NCBI RefSeq assembly: GCF_021401135.1 | Contig: NZ_JACBFO010000005.1 | Location: forward strand, 62,001-126,000 | Reading direction: 5' to 3' | Length of the DNA: 64,000 nt | DNA from: Azonexus sp. R2A61 | GTDB lineage: Bacteria; Pseudomonadota; Gammaproteobacteria; Burkholderiales; Rhodocyclaceae | Shown: piece after piece, positions 17,459 to 29,154 of the stretch | Layout: each line of letters starts with the position of its first letter | Numbering within the stretch: position 1 is the first letter of the stretch | Notes under the pieces: generated by a model | Told to the model about the DNA's origin: nothing | Seen by the model: the letters and a program-made list of their open reading frames with translations, nothing else | The model's database searches: none | Made by a program: the position numbers and the translations under genes

Positions 17459-18762
17459 GCGGCTCCCTCGTAAATGATTTTCCAGCCACCGTCCTCGTGG
17501 ATCCAGTACTGGCGTTTCTTCATCCGGTTGTTGAGATTGTTGCTGCGATAGTCCTGGTCGAAGGTGACCACCAGGATGTCTTCCTTGCCCGGGTTGCGGA
17601 ATACGGACAGATTGGCGAGATCGACCTTGATCCATTCCTTGCCGTTGTTGACCTGGCGCTTCTGGGCGGCGAACTGTGCGAAATCCTGGCCGTTGGCATT
17701 GAAGCGGCGCGAATAGTGCGACAGGTAGCGCTCGACGTCGCGGCTCGCCCAGTCCGTGCGCCAGCTGTCGATGGTCCGGTTCAGTTCGTCGCGTTCCCGG
17801 GTCCAGTCATCGAGCGACAGCCACTCGATTTGCGGGCTGATGATCACCGGCGTCAGGCCGACCTGAAGGTTGTTGCGGATCGCGTCGAGGTCCTGGTTGG
17901 TCAGCACGACGCAGCCGTCGGAAGCGCGCGGCGGGCGGGCGAAGGTGTCGGATGGCGTGCCGTGCAGCCAGATGCCGCTGCCGCTGCGCCCCTGGCGGCG
18001 ATCCCATTCGTTCGGGTAATTGATCGGAAAGGCCCCGTTGCCATAGAGGTCGGGAAGTTTCTGGCGGGAAAGGTCGGCGGTCACGTGGTAAACCCCGATC
18101 GGCGTTTTCTTGTCGCCTTCGGAGAGCTTGTCGGCGCCAAGCTTGCCCTGGGTGATGTAGTAGTCGGCGACAAAGCGCGGCCGCCCGCCGTTGGCAACAT
18201 CGTTCTGGTAGAGATAGAGCCGCGAACGCGCGGAGTCGACCACCACGGCGTAGCGCTGGTCCGGCCGCATCTGCAACAGGTAGCGGGGAACGAATTTTTC
18301 CTGTGGCCGGTCACGGTAGGCACGCAGCCGGGCGATGGCTTCCGCCCGCAGGTCGTCCACCCGTTCGCTCGGGGCGCCGGCGGCCGCGCCCATCGTGCGG
18401 ATGGGTTGTGTCCGGGCAAGCAGCAGATCGCCCTTGATCAGGTAGGCAAGCCGGTAATTGGGGTGTTGCTGGATCAGGTTTTCCGTCAGCTGCAACGCAT
18501 TGCCCAGGCGGTTTGCTTCGATTTCGGCAAAGATGCGCGCCAACTGCGCATCCGGGCCGCTATCCGAGACCGTGGCCGGCAACGGTGTGCTGGCTTGCGG
18601 TTGCGGGTTTTCCTGGTGGGTGGGCCATACCGGTGGCGATTGATCCGGCGGTGCAAACGAAGCGACGGAAGCGTGGCTTCCGTCGTCGTGCTGCATGAAG
18701 AATGCAATGCCCAGTACTGCCAGGAGTGCGACGCCTGGCAGGATGATTCTTCTCAGGCGCAT
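17455..18762 (-). CDS. L,D-transpeptidase with C-terminal NTF2-like (Cds6-type) domain
   Basis: Predicted periplasmic peptidoglycan enzyme that makes 3-3 cross-links or attaches ligands to meso-diaminopimelate. An N-terminal membrane anchor (residues about 5-23) is followed by a spacer, then the YkuD catalytic domain with the HGTPSD..SDGCVVL signature containing the catalytic Cys. The last about 105 residues form a separate NTF2-like domain with W-x-x-DW-x-S..YLSHYSRRF. The same domain ends the next gene upstream. It has 435 residues. Start and stop overlap both neighbours (1 and 4 bases), so it is translated as part of the operon. Confidence 0.9.
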   Translation of the reverse strand: MRLRRIILPGVALLAVLGIAFFMQHDDGSHASVASFAPPDQSPPVWPTHQENPQPQASTPLPATVSDSGPDAQLARIFAEIEANRLGNALQLTENLIQQHPNYRLAYLIKGDLLLARTQPIRTMGAAAGAPSERVDDLRAEAIARLRAYRDRPQEKFVPRYLLQMRPDQRYAVVVDSARSRLYLYQNDVANGGRPRFVADYYITQGKLGADKLSEGDKKTPIGVYHVTADLSRQKLPDLYGNGAFPINYPNEWDRRQGRSGSGIWLHGTPSDTFARPPRASDGCVVLTNQDLDAIRNNLQVGLTPVIISPQIEWLSLDDWTRERDELNRTIDSWRTDWASRDVERYLSHYSRRFNANGQDFAQFAAQKRQVNNGKEWIKVDLANLSVFRNPGKEDILVVTFDQDYRSNNLNNRMKKRQYWIHEDGGWKIIYEGAA

Positions 18763-19847
18763 CAGCGGGCGTTTTCTTCCTTGATCAGCCAGCGGTTGCC
18801 GCTACGCACGAAGACCAGGGTCTTGCTGCTGCTGCTGTTCAGGCCGGGAGCGCTGTATTCCTGGCGGAAACGGACGGTTGCCCGGTCGCCGTCAACAGTG
18901 ATCTTCGGATCGGAATAAGACACGGAAATTTTCCCGGACTTGCCGGCAATACGCTGTTCGCGTTCGGTTTCCCAGGCTTTGCGACTCATGCCCTTCGGCG
19001 TGTTGAAGTCGTTGGCGTAGGCGGCGAAGTAGCTCTTCATGTTCTTGCTGGACCAGGCCTTTGCCCAGTTGGCCAGTGCCTTGGTTACTTCTTCCTGGGC
19101 GCCGGACTGCGGATTGGCAACCGGTGCCGGTTTCGTTTCGACCGGGCGTTCGACGGCCGGTGCCACGGTGGTGGCGGCCGCGCCCGGAGTCGACGCGACG
19201 ACGGAGGCGCTGGGGGGGGCGACAGGCTTGGCTGGCGGCGGTGCCACCGGGGCCGGTTGCTGGGCGGCCGGGGCGGCGGCCACCGGCGGCGCGGGTGGGC
19301 GAACGTTACCCTTGCCCGAGGTGGTAATCAGGTCGCGAATCAGGGCCAACTTGTTCTGCGTCGCCGGATTCGTGCCGTCGAGTTGCAGCGCCTTGTCGTA
19401 GGCCTGGCTGGCCAGCTTGGCGTAAACATCGCCCAGGTTCTCGTAAGCGATGGCGTAGGAAGGATGGGTGCGGATCGCCATCTCCAGCGCCGTGCGTGCC
19501 TTGTCGTACTGTTTTTGCTGGGCGTAGAGCACGGCCAAGTTGTTATACGGTTCCGGCAGTTCCGGGTAATCCTCGGAAAGCTTGGTGAATACGCCGATGG
19601 CGTCGGCCGGGCGATTCAGTTCCGTCAGGATCAGGCCTTTCAGGAAGCGACCCTGCGCGTCTTTCGGGCGACTGCTCAGGTACGCATCGGCTTTCTCCAG
19701 TGCCTGGGGGTATTGCCCCTGCTTGATGAGACGCTGGATATCGGGAAGATTGTCGGCAAAGGCGGAAGCCGAGAAGCCGACGGTCAGGCCGAGTACAAGG
19801 GCGCGGAGCGTCCGGAAGCGAGGCTGGAACAGGGATTTGGAGGTCAT
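18762..19847 (-). CDS. Exported TPR protein with C-terminal NTF2-like domain
   Basis: Predicted periplasmic scaffold. The signal peptide (residues 1-31, ending SAFA) is followed by about four tetratricopeptide repeats (residues about 35-165), then an Ala/Pro/Val-rich linker of about 75 residues, then a C-terminal domain with NWAKAWSSKNMKSYFAAY that resembles the C-terminal domain of the adjacent L,D-transpeptidase. It has 361 residues. The pairing suggests that the two proteins share a partner or substrate, perhaps at the cell wall; this is inference. It is the first gene of the minus-strand operon, divergent from cysS with about 100 bases between. Confidence 0.85.
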   Translation of the reverse strand: MTSKSLFQPRFRTLRALVLGLTVGFSASAFADNLPDIQRLIKQGQYPQALEKADAYLSSRPKDAQGRFLKGLILTELNRPADAIGVFTKLSEDYPELPEPYNNLAVLYAQQKQYDKARTALEMAIRTHPSYAIAYENLGDVYAKLASQAYDKALQLDGTNPATQNKLALIRDLITTSGKGNVRPPAPPVAAAPAAQQPAPVAPPPAKPVAPPSASVVASTPGAAATTVAPAVERPVETKPAPVANPQSGAQEEVTKALANWAKAWSSKNMKSYFAAYANDFNTPKGMSRKAWETEREQRIAGKSGKISVSYSDPKITVDGDRATVRFRQEYSAPGLNSSSSKTLVFVRSGNRWLIKEENAR

Positions 19848-19948
19848 CGCCGTGTTACAATTCAGAGGTTTCTAATTTCCCGATTCTATCAAAGAAGGCG
19901 CCGATGCCATAGGTCTGACAGCGCTCGTTTCCTTTCTTTACACACGTC

Positions 19949-21316
19949 ATGCTCAAGATATTCAACTCGCTGCACCGCGAAAAGCAGGTTTTTCAGCCCA
20001 TCGAGCCGAACAAGGTGCGCATGTATGTCTGCGGCATGACCGTTTACGATTTTTGTCACCTGGGTCATGCCCGGGTCATGGTTGTGTTCGATATGGTCTA
20101 CCGCTGGCTGAAGGCTAGCGGTTATGACGTGACCTATGTGCGTAACATCACCGACATCGACGACAAGATCATCCGACGTGCCGCCGAAAACGGCGAAACG
20201 ATTCAGCAACTGACCGACCGTTTCATCGCGGCCATGCATGCCGATGCCGATGCGCTGGGGGTGTTGCGCCCGGATCACGAGCCCAGGGCGACCGAGTTCG
20301 TGCCGGAAATGCTTGAGCTGATCGATCGTCTGACGGCCAATGGGCTGGCTTATCAGGCGACCGACGGCGACGTGAACTACGCGGTCCGAAAATTCCCGGG
20401 CTACGGCAAGCTGTCCGGCAAGTCGCTCGATGATTTGCGCGCCGGCGAGCGGGTCGAGGTCGATCAGGCCAAGCAGGATCCATTGGATTTCGTGCTCTGG
20501 AAGCACGCCAAGCCGGGTGAGCCGGCCTGGCCGTCGCGTTGGGGCGATGGCCGACCGGGTTGGCACATCGAATGTTCGGCAATGAGCTCGAAGCTGCTTG
20601 GCAAGCATTTCGACATTCATGGCGGCGGTCAGGATCTTCAGTTTCCGCACCACGAGAACGAGATTGCCCAATCCGAAGGCGCCAATTGCTGCTCCTTCGT
20701 CAATTACTGGATGCACAACGGCTTTGTCCGGGTCGACAACGAAAAGATGTCGAAATCGCTGGGCAATTTCTTCACCATTCGTGAGGTGCTGGCCAAATAT
20801 GATCCGGAAGTCGTCCGCTTCTTCATTTTGCGCGCGCACTACCGTAGTCCGCTGAATTATTCGGACGCCCATCTCGACGATGCGAAGCGTAGTCTCGACA
20901 GTCTCTACTTCACCTTGCGCGATGTGCCGCCGGCGGCGGTCGACATCGATTGGGCTCAGGATTTCCCGGCGCGCTTTGCTGCGGCGCTGAACGAGGATTT
21001 CGACTCGCACGGGGCGGTATCGGTACTTTTCGAACTGGCGACGGAAGCCAATCGGCAGAAGAGTGCCGCGCTGTCCGGTCTGTTGCGGGCGCTTGGCAGC
21101 GTGCTCGGCCTGTTGCTGCGGGAGCCGCTGGTCTATCTGCGATCCGGCAGCCAGGGCGGCCCCGACGAAGCCTGGATTGAACAGCGCATTGCCGACCGGG
21201 CTACTGCCAAGAAAGCCAAGAATTTTGCCGAGGCCGATCGTCTGCGCGACGAACTCAAGGCTGCCGGGATCGTGCTCGACGACAGTCCGCAGGGAACCAG
21301 CTGGCGCCGGGCCTGA
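19949..21316 (+). CDS. cysS: Cysteinyl-tRNA synthetase
   Basis: Class I aminoacyl-tRNA synthetase that charges tRNA-Cys. The zinc-binding and HIGH-type motifs appear as [19 protein letters not shown], and the KMSKS loop as [11 protein letters not shown]. Zinc ligands continue in HIECSAMS and [15 protein letters not shown]. It has 455 residues, the expected size. It is divergent from the TPR gene and ends in a strong bidirectional terminator. Confidence 0.98.
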   Translation: MLKIFNSLHREKQVFQPIEPNKVRMYVCGMTVYDFCHLGHARVMVVFDMVYRWLKASGYDVTYVRNITDIDDKIIRRAAENGETIQQLTDRFIAAMHADADALGVLRPDHEPRATEFVPEMLELIDRLTANGLAYQATDGDVNYAVRKFPGYGKLSGKSLDDLRAGERVEVDQAKQDPLDFVLWKHAKPGEPAWPSRWGDGRPGWHIECSAMSSKLLGKHFDIHGGGQDLQFPHHENEIAQSEGANCCSFVNYWMHNGFVRVDNEKMSKSLGNFFTIREVLAKYDPEVVRFFILRAHYRSPLNYSDAHLDDAKRSLDSLYFTLRDVPPAAVDIDWAQDFPARFAAALNEDFDSHGAVSVLFELATEANRQKSAALSGLLRALGSVLGLLLREPLVYLRSGSQGGPDEAWIEQRIADRATAKKAKNFAEADRLRDELKAAGIVLDDSPQGTSWRRA

Positions 21317-21331
21317 AGTGCCCAAGTAAAG

Positions 21332-21360
21332 AAAAACGGCCCGTTTTCGGGCCGTTTTTC
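21332..21360. terminator. Bidirectional intrinsic terminator after cysS
   Basis: A perfect 12-bp stem (AAAAACGGCCCG, TTTT loop, CGGGCCGTTTTT) lies 15 bases after the cysS stop. A-run on one side and T-run on the other make it work for cysS and for the convergent binding-protein gene. Confidence 0.95.
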
Positions 21361-21377
21361 CTGGTGGACCGCAGCAA

Positions 21378-22520
21378 TCAGCGCAATACCTTGCCGCCCG
21401 GTCCGATGACGGTCAGTTCGACAAAATGCGAACCACCACGCTGGGCGGGTGAGTAATTGATGCGGTATCCGCCGAAGTCGACGGCATTCAGTCCCTCCAG
21501 CGTCGCCACCAGCTTTTCCCGGGTGAGATCCTTGCCGGCACGGCGCAGTCCTTCGACCATCGTGCGTGCCATTAGGTAGCCTTCCAGACCGTAATAGGAA
21601 TAGGCCCCGGGTTTGGCGGCCAGCTTCTGGTAGTCGCGGACGACCGGCACGGTATCGTTCCAGGGATAGGGAACGACCTGGGAAACGCCAATGCCGCGCG
21701 CTTCCTGGCCCAGTTCCTGAACCAGCTGTTCGGTGCCGACCGGGGACAGCGTCATGAACATCGGATGCTGTCCGGCCCGTTTCATCGCGCGGACGAAGGC
21801 GGCGGTCGGCTTGTACAGGGTGACCATGACGACGGCCTGCGGGTTACCCTTGGCGATGGCGGCGACTGCCGGCCCGACCTCCAGGGAATTGCGTTCGACG
21901 GTGCCGACGGCCGACGGGGCCAGGTTGTGTTTCTTCAGCGCGGCAGTCACGCCTTCCAGGCCGGCCTTGCCGAAACCATCGTTCTGGTAGAAAACGGCAA
22001 TGCTGCGCAGTCCCAGCGAAACCATCTGGCTGACAATCGCTTCGGTTTCGTCCGCATAGCTGGCTCGCACATGGAACATGTAGCGGCCGTTCGGGTTGGC
22101 GGTCAGCGATTCGCGCAGGGTGCCGGCCCCGGAAATCGTGCCGACCAGCGGCACCTTGGCGGGGCCGAAGACGCTGTTCATTGCTTCGGTGGTCGGGCTC
22201 GATCCATAGAAGGAAAGCAGCGCGAAAACATTCTTGTCCTTGATCAGGGCCTTGGTATTGGCGACCGTGCGGTCGGTTTCGTAACCGTCGTCAAGCGCGA
22301 TCAGTTCAAGTTTTCGGCCATTAACGCCACCGGCCTTGTTGATCTGCTCGAAATAGGCCTTGATGGTCCGTCGCATGTCTTCGCCATAGGCGCCGTTCGG
22401 GCCGGAGAAGGGGGCGGACATGCCGAGCACGATGCTGTTATCGCTGACTCCGGGTTCGGCCCAGCAGAGGCTCGACAGAGTGATGGCGCCGATGGCTGCC
22501 AGCCGTTTCAGGACATGCAT
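21378..22520 (-). CDS. ABC transporter substrate-binding protein, branched-chain amino acid type
   Basis: Periplasmic binding protein of the Leu/Ile/Val superfamily, 380 residues. The signal peptide ends near CWA. The body starts with IVLGMSAPFSGPNG and has INKAGGVNGRKLELIALDDGYE, the classic N-lobe signature. It is a diverged relative of the protein at 4710-5801 (similar C-terminal ends, with GGFALDFERP versus GGYRINYSPA, then FVELTVI). No permease or ATPase is adjacent. Ligand unknown; such orphans can serve other transporters or sensor systems. Confidence 0.85.
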   Translation of the reverse strand: MHVLKRLAAIGAITLSSLCWAEPGVSDNSIVLGMSAPFSGPNGAYGEDMRRTIKAYFEQINKAGGVNGRKLELIALDDGYETDRTVANTKALIKDKNVFALLSFYGSSPTTEAMNSVFGPAKVPLVGTISGAGTLRESLTANPNGRYMFHVRASYADETEAIVSQMVSLGLRSIAVFYQNDGFGKAGLEGVTAALKKHNLAPSAVGTVERNSLEVGPAVAAIAKGNPQAVVMVTLYKPTAAFVRAMKRAGQHPMFMTLSPVGTEQLVQELGQEARGIGVSQVVPYPWNDTVPVVRDYQKLAAKPGAYSYYGLEGYLMARTMVEGLRRAGKDLTREKLVATLEGLNAVDFGGYRINYSPAQRGGSHFVELTVIGPGGKVLR

Positions 22521-22584
22521 GATCGTCTCCCCTATTGCTGTTGTCAGCTTTGGATTCTAGCAGCGTCATGCCAGTGCAGGGAAT

Positions 22585-22608
22585 GCGGCCGATCCGGGGA
22601 TCGGCCGC
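22585..22608 (-). terminator. GC-rich hairpin after dnaJ
   Basis: Perfect inverted repeat GCGGCCGATCC / GGATCGGCCGC with almost no loop, nine bases beyond the dnaJ stop on the minus strand. There is no U-run, so it may be a Rho-assisted terminator or 3' stabiliser rather than a classical terminator. Confidence 0.5.
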
Positions 22609-22616
22609 CGGGGGAG

Positions 22617-23753
<1,137 letters not shown>

Positions 23754-23780
23754 GATCGCTTTCTCTTGTTCGCGTATCGT

Positions 23781-24917
23781 TTAGCGGGCGGTGAAGGGCT
23801 CGCCCCAGACCAATTCGTCGTTATTGCCGCGCCACCACAGCAGCCACTCGCCGCAGCCGTCGCGTTCGCAGGTGCGATGGGCGACGCGCTGCACGGTCAG
23901 GTAGCTGGCCTCGTCCCGTCCATCGGCCGAGCGCTCGCGTTTGCCGACGCGGGCGACGAGCAGCACGCTGTGCTTGCTGTCCGGAAAGTCCGGGTCGATG
24001 CCGCTCAGTTGCAGCGGTGCGCTCCAGTCACGCTGGGCACTGCGTACCAGTGCCGTGTCGCGGGTCAGCATGCGTTCCAGGCGGACGATCACGCCCACCG
24101 TCCGGCCTTCCCAGCGGAAGGGGTTTTCATCGAGTTGCCGAGGCGTGATCCAGGTGGCGATGCCATATTGCCGGCTCAGGTCCATGAACTGCTTGCGCGC
24201 AGCGGCCTGTTTCTCGGCGTATTCGGCTTGTTGCCGGGCCTGCTGGGCCTTGCGCGCGGGTTCGTTGGAATAGCCGTTCAGCTTGCCCGATTCGATGTCG
24301 TAGCGGGCACGCACCACCGGGTTGGGGAGCATGCCGTTGGCGCGCGGCCGGAGCGCTTCGTCAAAAATGCCGAGGTCGGGGCTGCGCGTTTCCTTCGGAC
24401 AGGCCGCGAGGTAGGCGCGGGCGCCCGCTTCGAGCAAGCGCCGGGCCGCATCGTCGTCGCTCAGATCGGTCTTGCCGGCCTGCAGGGCAACCTGTTCGAC
24501 CTGGCAGAGCACGGGAGGTCCGTCCTGCCGGCTGCGGCTGACGAAATGCAGATCGGTGCCGCCGGCTTTTCCCATGGCGATGACATAGCGGTCGCCGGGG
24601 GCTGGTTCGATGCTGCCCTTGATCTTCTGGCCATCGAGGAAGACGCCGTTACGGAATTCGCCTTCCCAGGCAGCCTTGACCTTCATGTCGGCGTAGCGGT
24701 ACAGCCACTCCGCCTTGCCCTTGCCTTCGGCCTTGCCGTCGCGGCAGCCGCCGCTGTAGCGTAGCGCGTAGTCGTAGGGCGTCAGCATCGACGGTGCCCA
24801 GACCTGGCAGTGCCGGTCGAGATCCTCGGTATAGCCGCTCTCGTGACCGGCGCCCTTGGCCAGCGCGGGGGCGGCCGGGAGCAGCAGGGCAAGCAGGAGC
24901 AGGGGCAGCTTCGACAT
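23781..24917 (-). CDS. Exported protein of unknown function between dnaK and dnaJ
   Basis: No family was recognised with confidence. The start MSKLPLLLLALLL gives a clear signal peptide (about 20 residues, cleavage near ALA). Residues 45-95 contain MORN-like elements (YSGGCRDGKAEGKGKAEW, then WEGEFRNGVFLDGQ). A Gln/Ala/Lys-rich, probably helical stretch lies near 230-255. The C-terminal third includes ENPFRWEGRTVGVIVRLERM and a C-x-x-x-x-C pair (CERDGC). It has 378 residues. It sits in the heat-shock operon, 27 bases ahead of dnaJ and 68 after dnaK. Export from a cytosolic chaperone operon suggests an envelope-stress link, but that is conjecture. Confidence 0.75.
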   Translation of the reverse strand: MSKLPLLLLALLLPAAPALAKGAGHESGYTEDLDRHCQVWAPSMLTPYDYALRYSGGCRDGKAEGKGKAEWLYRYADMKVKAAWEGEFRNGVFLDGQKIKGSIEPAPGDRYVIAMGKAGGTDLHFVSRSRQDGPPVLCQVEQVALQAGKTDLSDDDAARRLLEAGARAYLAACPKETRSPDLGIFDEALRPRANGMLPNPVVRARYDIESGKLNGYSNEPARKAQQARQQAEYAEKQAAARKQFMDLSRQYGIATWITPRQLDENPFRWEGRTVGVIVRLERMLTRDTALVRSAQRDWSAPLQLSGIDPDFPDSKHSVLLVARVGKRERSADGRDEASYLTVQRVAHRTCERDGCGEWLLWWRGNNDELVWGEPFTAR

Positions 24918-24985
24918 CGGCGGTCTCTCGGTAAACGGCCAACGGGGATGGCGAGCCACCCCCGTTTCCTGGCCGGAAGCGTGGG

Positions 24986-26920
<1,935 letters not shown>

Positions 26921-26959
26921 GATTTACGTTCCTTGAATGTTGAATTGCCGATGTTCGTG

Positions 26960-26987
26960 AATTGGGGGCGCGGCCCCCGATTTCAAG
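26960..26987 (-). promoter_or_regulatory. Sigma-32 promoter of dnaK
   Basis: On the minus strand the -35 CTTGAAA (26981-26987) and -10 CCCCAATT (26960-26967) are separated by 13 bases. This closely matches the heat-shock consensus CTTGAAA-N11-16-CCCCATNT. It starts about 40 bases before the dnaK ATG. The -35 touches the 32-bp palindrome. Confidence 0.85.
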
Positions 26988-27018
26988 CCGTTTCTTGCGG
27001 TCGACCGCAAGAAACGGC
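26987..27018. repeat. Perfect 32-bp palindrome between grpE and dnaK
   Basis: Two perfectly complementary 16-base arms, GCCGTTTCTTGCGGTC and GACCGCAAGAAACGGC, meet with no spacer. It lies eight bases after the grpE stop and overlaps the dnaK -35 by one base. There is no U-run in the grpE direction. It may act as an mRNA processing or attenuation structure, a protein-binding site, or a member of a dispersed repeat family, since its core recurs at 7247-7258, 40908-40919 and 47785-47798. Confidence 0.9.
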
Positions 27019-27026
27019 GATTTTTG

Positions 27027-27584
27027 CTATTTGCCCTTGGCGACCATGACCAGCGCCGGACGCAGCACGCGGTCGGCGATCAGGTAGCCCTTCTGCAGCA
27101 CGGTGACGACAGTGTTGGCTTCCTGTTCGGCATCGACCATGCCGATCGCCTGATGCTTGTGCGGGTCGAACTTCTCGCCGACCGGATTGACCTCGGTCAG
27201 GGCGTTCTTCTCGAAGGCGGAGACCAGTTGCTTCAGGGTCAGCTCGACGCCGGACTTGAAGTTCTCGACGGTCTGCTCGGGCACCGCCAGCGCGGCTTCC
27301 AGGCTGTCCTTGACGGCCAGCAGTTCGCCGGCGAACTTCTCGACGGCGAACTTGTGCGCCTTGGAGATATCTTCCTGGGCGCGGCGGCGGATGTTCTCGC
27401 CTTCGGCCTTGGCCCGCAGCCAGGCGTCGTGGTGTTCGGCGGCCTTCTGTTCGAGGGCCTTGAACTGTTCCTCGATGCTCGGCAGCGTATCGATGTTGGC
27501 GGAAGCGGCCGTTTCGACGTTTTCCTGAGCGGTGGTGCTGGCGTTTTCCTGGGGGTCCTGCTGAAGGTTTTCCTGATCCGACAT
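27027..27584 (-). CDS. grpE: Nucleotide exchange factor GrpE
   Basis: Homodimeric exchange factor that releases ADP from DnaK. An acidic, Gln/Asn-rich N-terminal tail is followed by a long coiled coil (about residues 40-110) and the C-terminal beta domain with [16 protein letters not shown] and [16 protein letters not shown]. It has 185 residues. It is the first gene of the operon; AGGGAGA lies just upstream of the start and a sigma-32 promoter about 30 bases upstream. Confidence 0.98.
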   Translation of the reverse strand: MSDQENLQQDPQENASTTAQENVETAASANIDTLPSIEEQFKALEQKAAEHHDAWLRAKAEGENIRRRAQEDISKAHKFAVEKFAGELLAVKDSLEAALAVPEQTVENFKSGVELTLKQLVSAFEKNALTEVNPVGEKFDPHKHQAIGMVDAEQEANTVVTVLQKGYLIADRVLRPALVMVAKGK

Positions 27585-27612
27585 ACGTCAATCTCCCTAT
27601 GAATCTCCAAGA

Positions 27613-27640
27613 AGCTGGGGACGTTTTCCCGCATTTCAAG
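27613..27640 (-). promoter_or_regulatory. Sigma-32 promoter of grpE
   Basis: On the minus strand -35 CTTGAAA (27634-27640) and -10 CCCCAGCT (27613-27620) have a 13-base spacer, the same layout as the dnaK promoter. The expected transcript start leaves a leader of about 20 bases before the grpE ATG. Confidence 0.85.
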
Positions 27641-27722
27641 GCGTCGACCGGAAAATATCTTTACCTTGTCCGACTGGCCGCCGTGCTACGATGAAATCTT
27701 GTAATTCGTCACTGCTTTCCGT

Positions 27723-29090
27723 ATGGAAAACATCGGTAAATACCGCGTGATCCGGGAGCTCGGCAAGGGCGCCACGGCTACCGTCTATCTGTGCGACGAT
27801 CCCGATGCCGGACGTCAGGTTGCGGTCAAGGTGATCCGCTTCGGCCAGGATTGTGCCGCCATGTCGCGGCGCATGCGCAAGTTGTTCCAGAACGAGAACA
27901 TGGTGTCGCGCCGACTCGATCACCCGAACATCGTCCGGGTCTACGATGCCGTGGTCGAGGACGATTACGCGTATCTGGCAATGGAATTCGTCGACGGCTT
28001 CAGCCTCGAACAGCATACCCGGATCGACAAGCTGCTGCCGATGCACCGCGTCACCGGCATCATCTTCAAGTGCTGCATGGCGCTGGATGCCGCTTACCGG
28101 CAGGGCATCATCCATCGCGACATCAAGCCGGCCAACATCATGGTCGCGGCCAACGATGAGCCCAAGATCGCCGACTTCGGTCTGGCCCTCAACATGAACA
28201 AGAATCTCGACCGGGATTCCACCTTCATCATGGGGGTAGGCTCGCCGGCCTACATGTCGCCCGAGCAGATCAAGGGCTATCCGCTCAACCAGAAGACCGA
28301 CATCTATTCGCTCGGTGTTGTGATGTTCCAGTTGCTGACCGGGCGTTTACCCTTCCGTGCCAACAACCAGGCGACCTTGATCTACAAGATCATCAACACT
28401 GACGCCCCGGCGGTCACCTCGCTCAATCCCAATCTGCCCGAAGGGCTCAACGCCATTCTCCGGAAAGCGCTGGAGAAGGACCTGTATGGTCGCTACCGTA
28501 ATGCAGCGGAGATGGCCAAGGATCTGTCCGCCGTCCGCTATCAGATTCTCGAGGAAGACGCGACCGAGCGGGACAACCGCCATTTCGACCAGTTGCGTCG
28601 TCTCGAATTCTTTACCGAGTTCGAGAACATCGAGATCTGGGAGGTGCTGCGTGTTTCCGTCTGGCGCGAGGTTGCGCCGAATGTGGCATTGATTCGCGAA
28701 GGCGAACGTAACCGGATGTTCGGTATCGTCATCTCGGGCTGCGTCGAGATTTCCATCGAGGGCAAATCCTTGTGTCGCCTGGGGGCCAGCGAGCCGGTCG
28801 GCGAGGTGGCGTTCCTGCACCCCGATAGCGATCAGCGTCATGCCACGGCGGTTACCCTGGAGCCGACACTGTTCCTGGAAATCAATGCCTCGGCGTTGGC
28901 GCTGTCGTCGGAAGAGTTGCTGGAGCGCATGCGTAATGCCCTGCTCGGCAGGATGATTCGGCGCTTGCGCGAGGTCAACAAGATCGCGGCGGCCCAGGGG
29001 CAGCCTGCAGCGTTGAGCGGAACCGGTTCGCTGATCGGTGGCGGTGCCCGTTACGGCGGTGGAATGGACCTCGAACTGGCGCCGCCGTAG
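27723..29090 (+). CDS. Ser/Thr protein kinase with C-terminal cyclic-nucleotide-binding-like domain
   Basis: Eukaryotic-like (Hanks-type) kinase. Key residues are present: glycine loop (ELGKGATATVY), Lys36 in VAVKVI, HRDIKPAN with catalytic Asp133, DFG at 151-153, and SPAYMSPEQ. The kinase domain ends near residue 270. Residues about 305-420 look like a cNMP-binding fold (LIREGERNRMFGIVISGCVEI, then VGEVAFLHPDS), so a small ligand may control the kinase. No transmembrane helix is visible in its 455 residues, unlike PknB-type kinases, so it is probably cytosolic. It is divergent from grpE and monocistronic, ending in its own terminator. Target unknown. Confidence 0.9.
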   Translation: MENIGKYRVIRELGKGATATVYLCDDPDAGRQVAVKVIRFGQDCAAMSRRMRKLFQNENMVSRRLDHPNIVRVYDAVVEDDYAYLAMEFVDGFSLEQHTRIDKLLPMHRVTGIIFKCCMALDAAYRQGIIHRDIKPANIMVAANDEPKIADFGLALNMNKNLDRDSTFIMGVGSPAYMSPEQIKGYPLNQKTDIYSLGVVMFQLLTGRLPFRANNQATLIYKIINTDAPAVTSLNPNLPEGLNAILRKALEKDLYGRYRNAAEMAKDLSAVRYQILEEDATERDNRHFDQLRRLEFFTEFENIEIWEVLRVSVWREVAPNVALIREGERNRMFGIVISGCVEISIEGKSLCRLGASEPVGEVAFLHPDSDQRHATAVTLEPTLFLEINASALALSSEELLERMRNALLGRMIRRLREVNKIAAAQGQPAALSGTGSLIGGGARYGGGMDLELAPP

Positions 29091-29115
29091 CGGTAAACGT
29101 GAACTGTGTCGGCCA

Positions 29116-29146
29116 AGGCCACCAACAGTTGCTGGTGGCCTTTTTC
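29116..29146 (+). terminator. Intrinsic terminator of the Ser/Thr kinase gene
   Basis: Stem AGGCCACCA / TGGTGGCCT (29116-29141, eight-base loop) followed by a run of T. It lies 25 bases after the kinase stop and just ahead of the convergent chemoreceptor 3' end. Confidence 0.9.
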
Positions 29147-29154
29147 TTGCCGGT

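Noticed and set aside
26987-27018. Intrinsic terminator of grpE
   Set aside because: A T-run exists only on the plus-strand side, opposite to the direction of grpE transcription, and a promoter begins right behind it.
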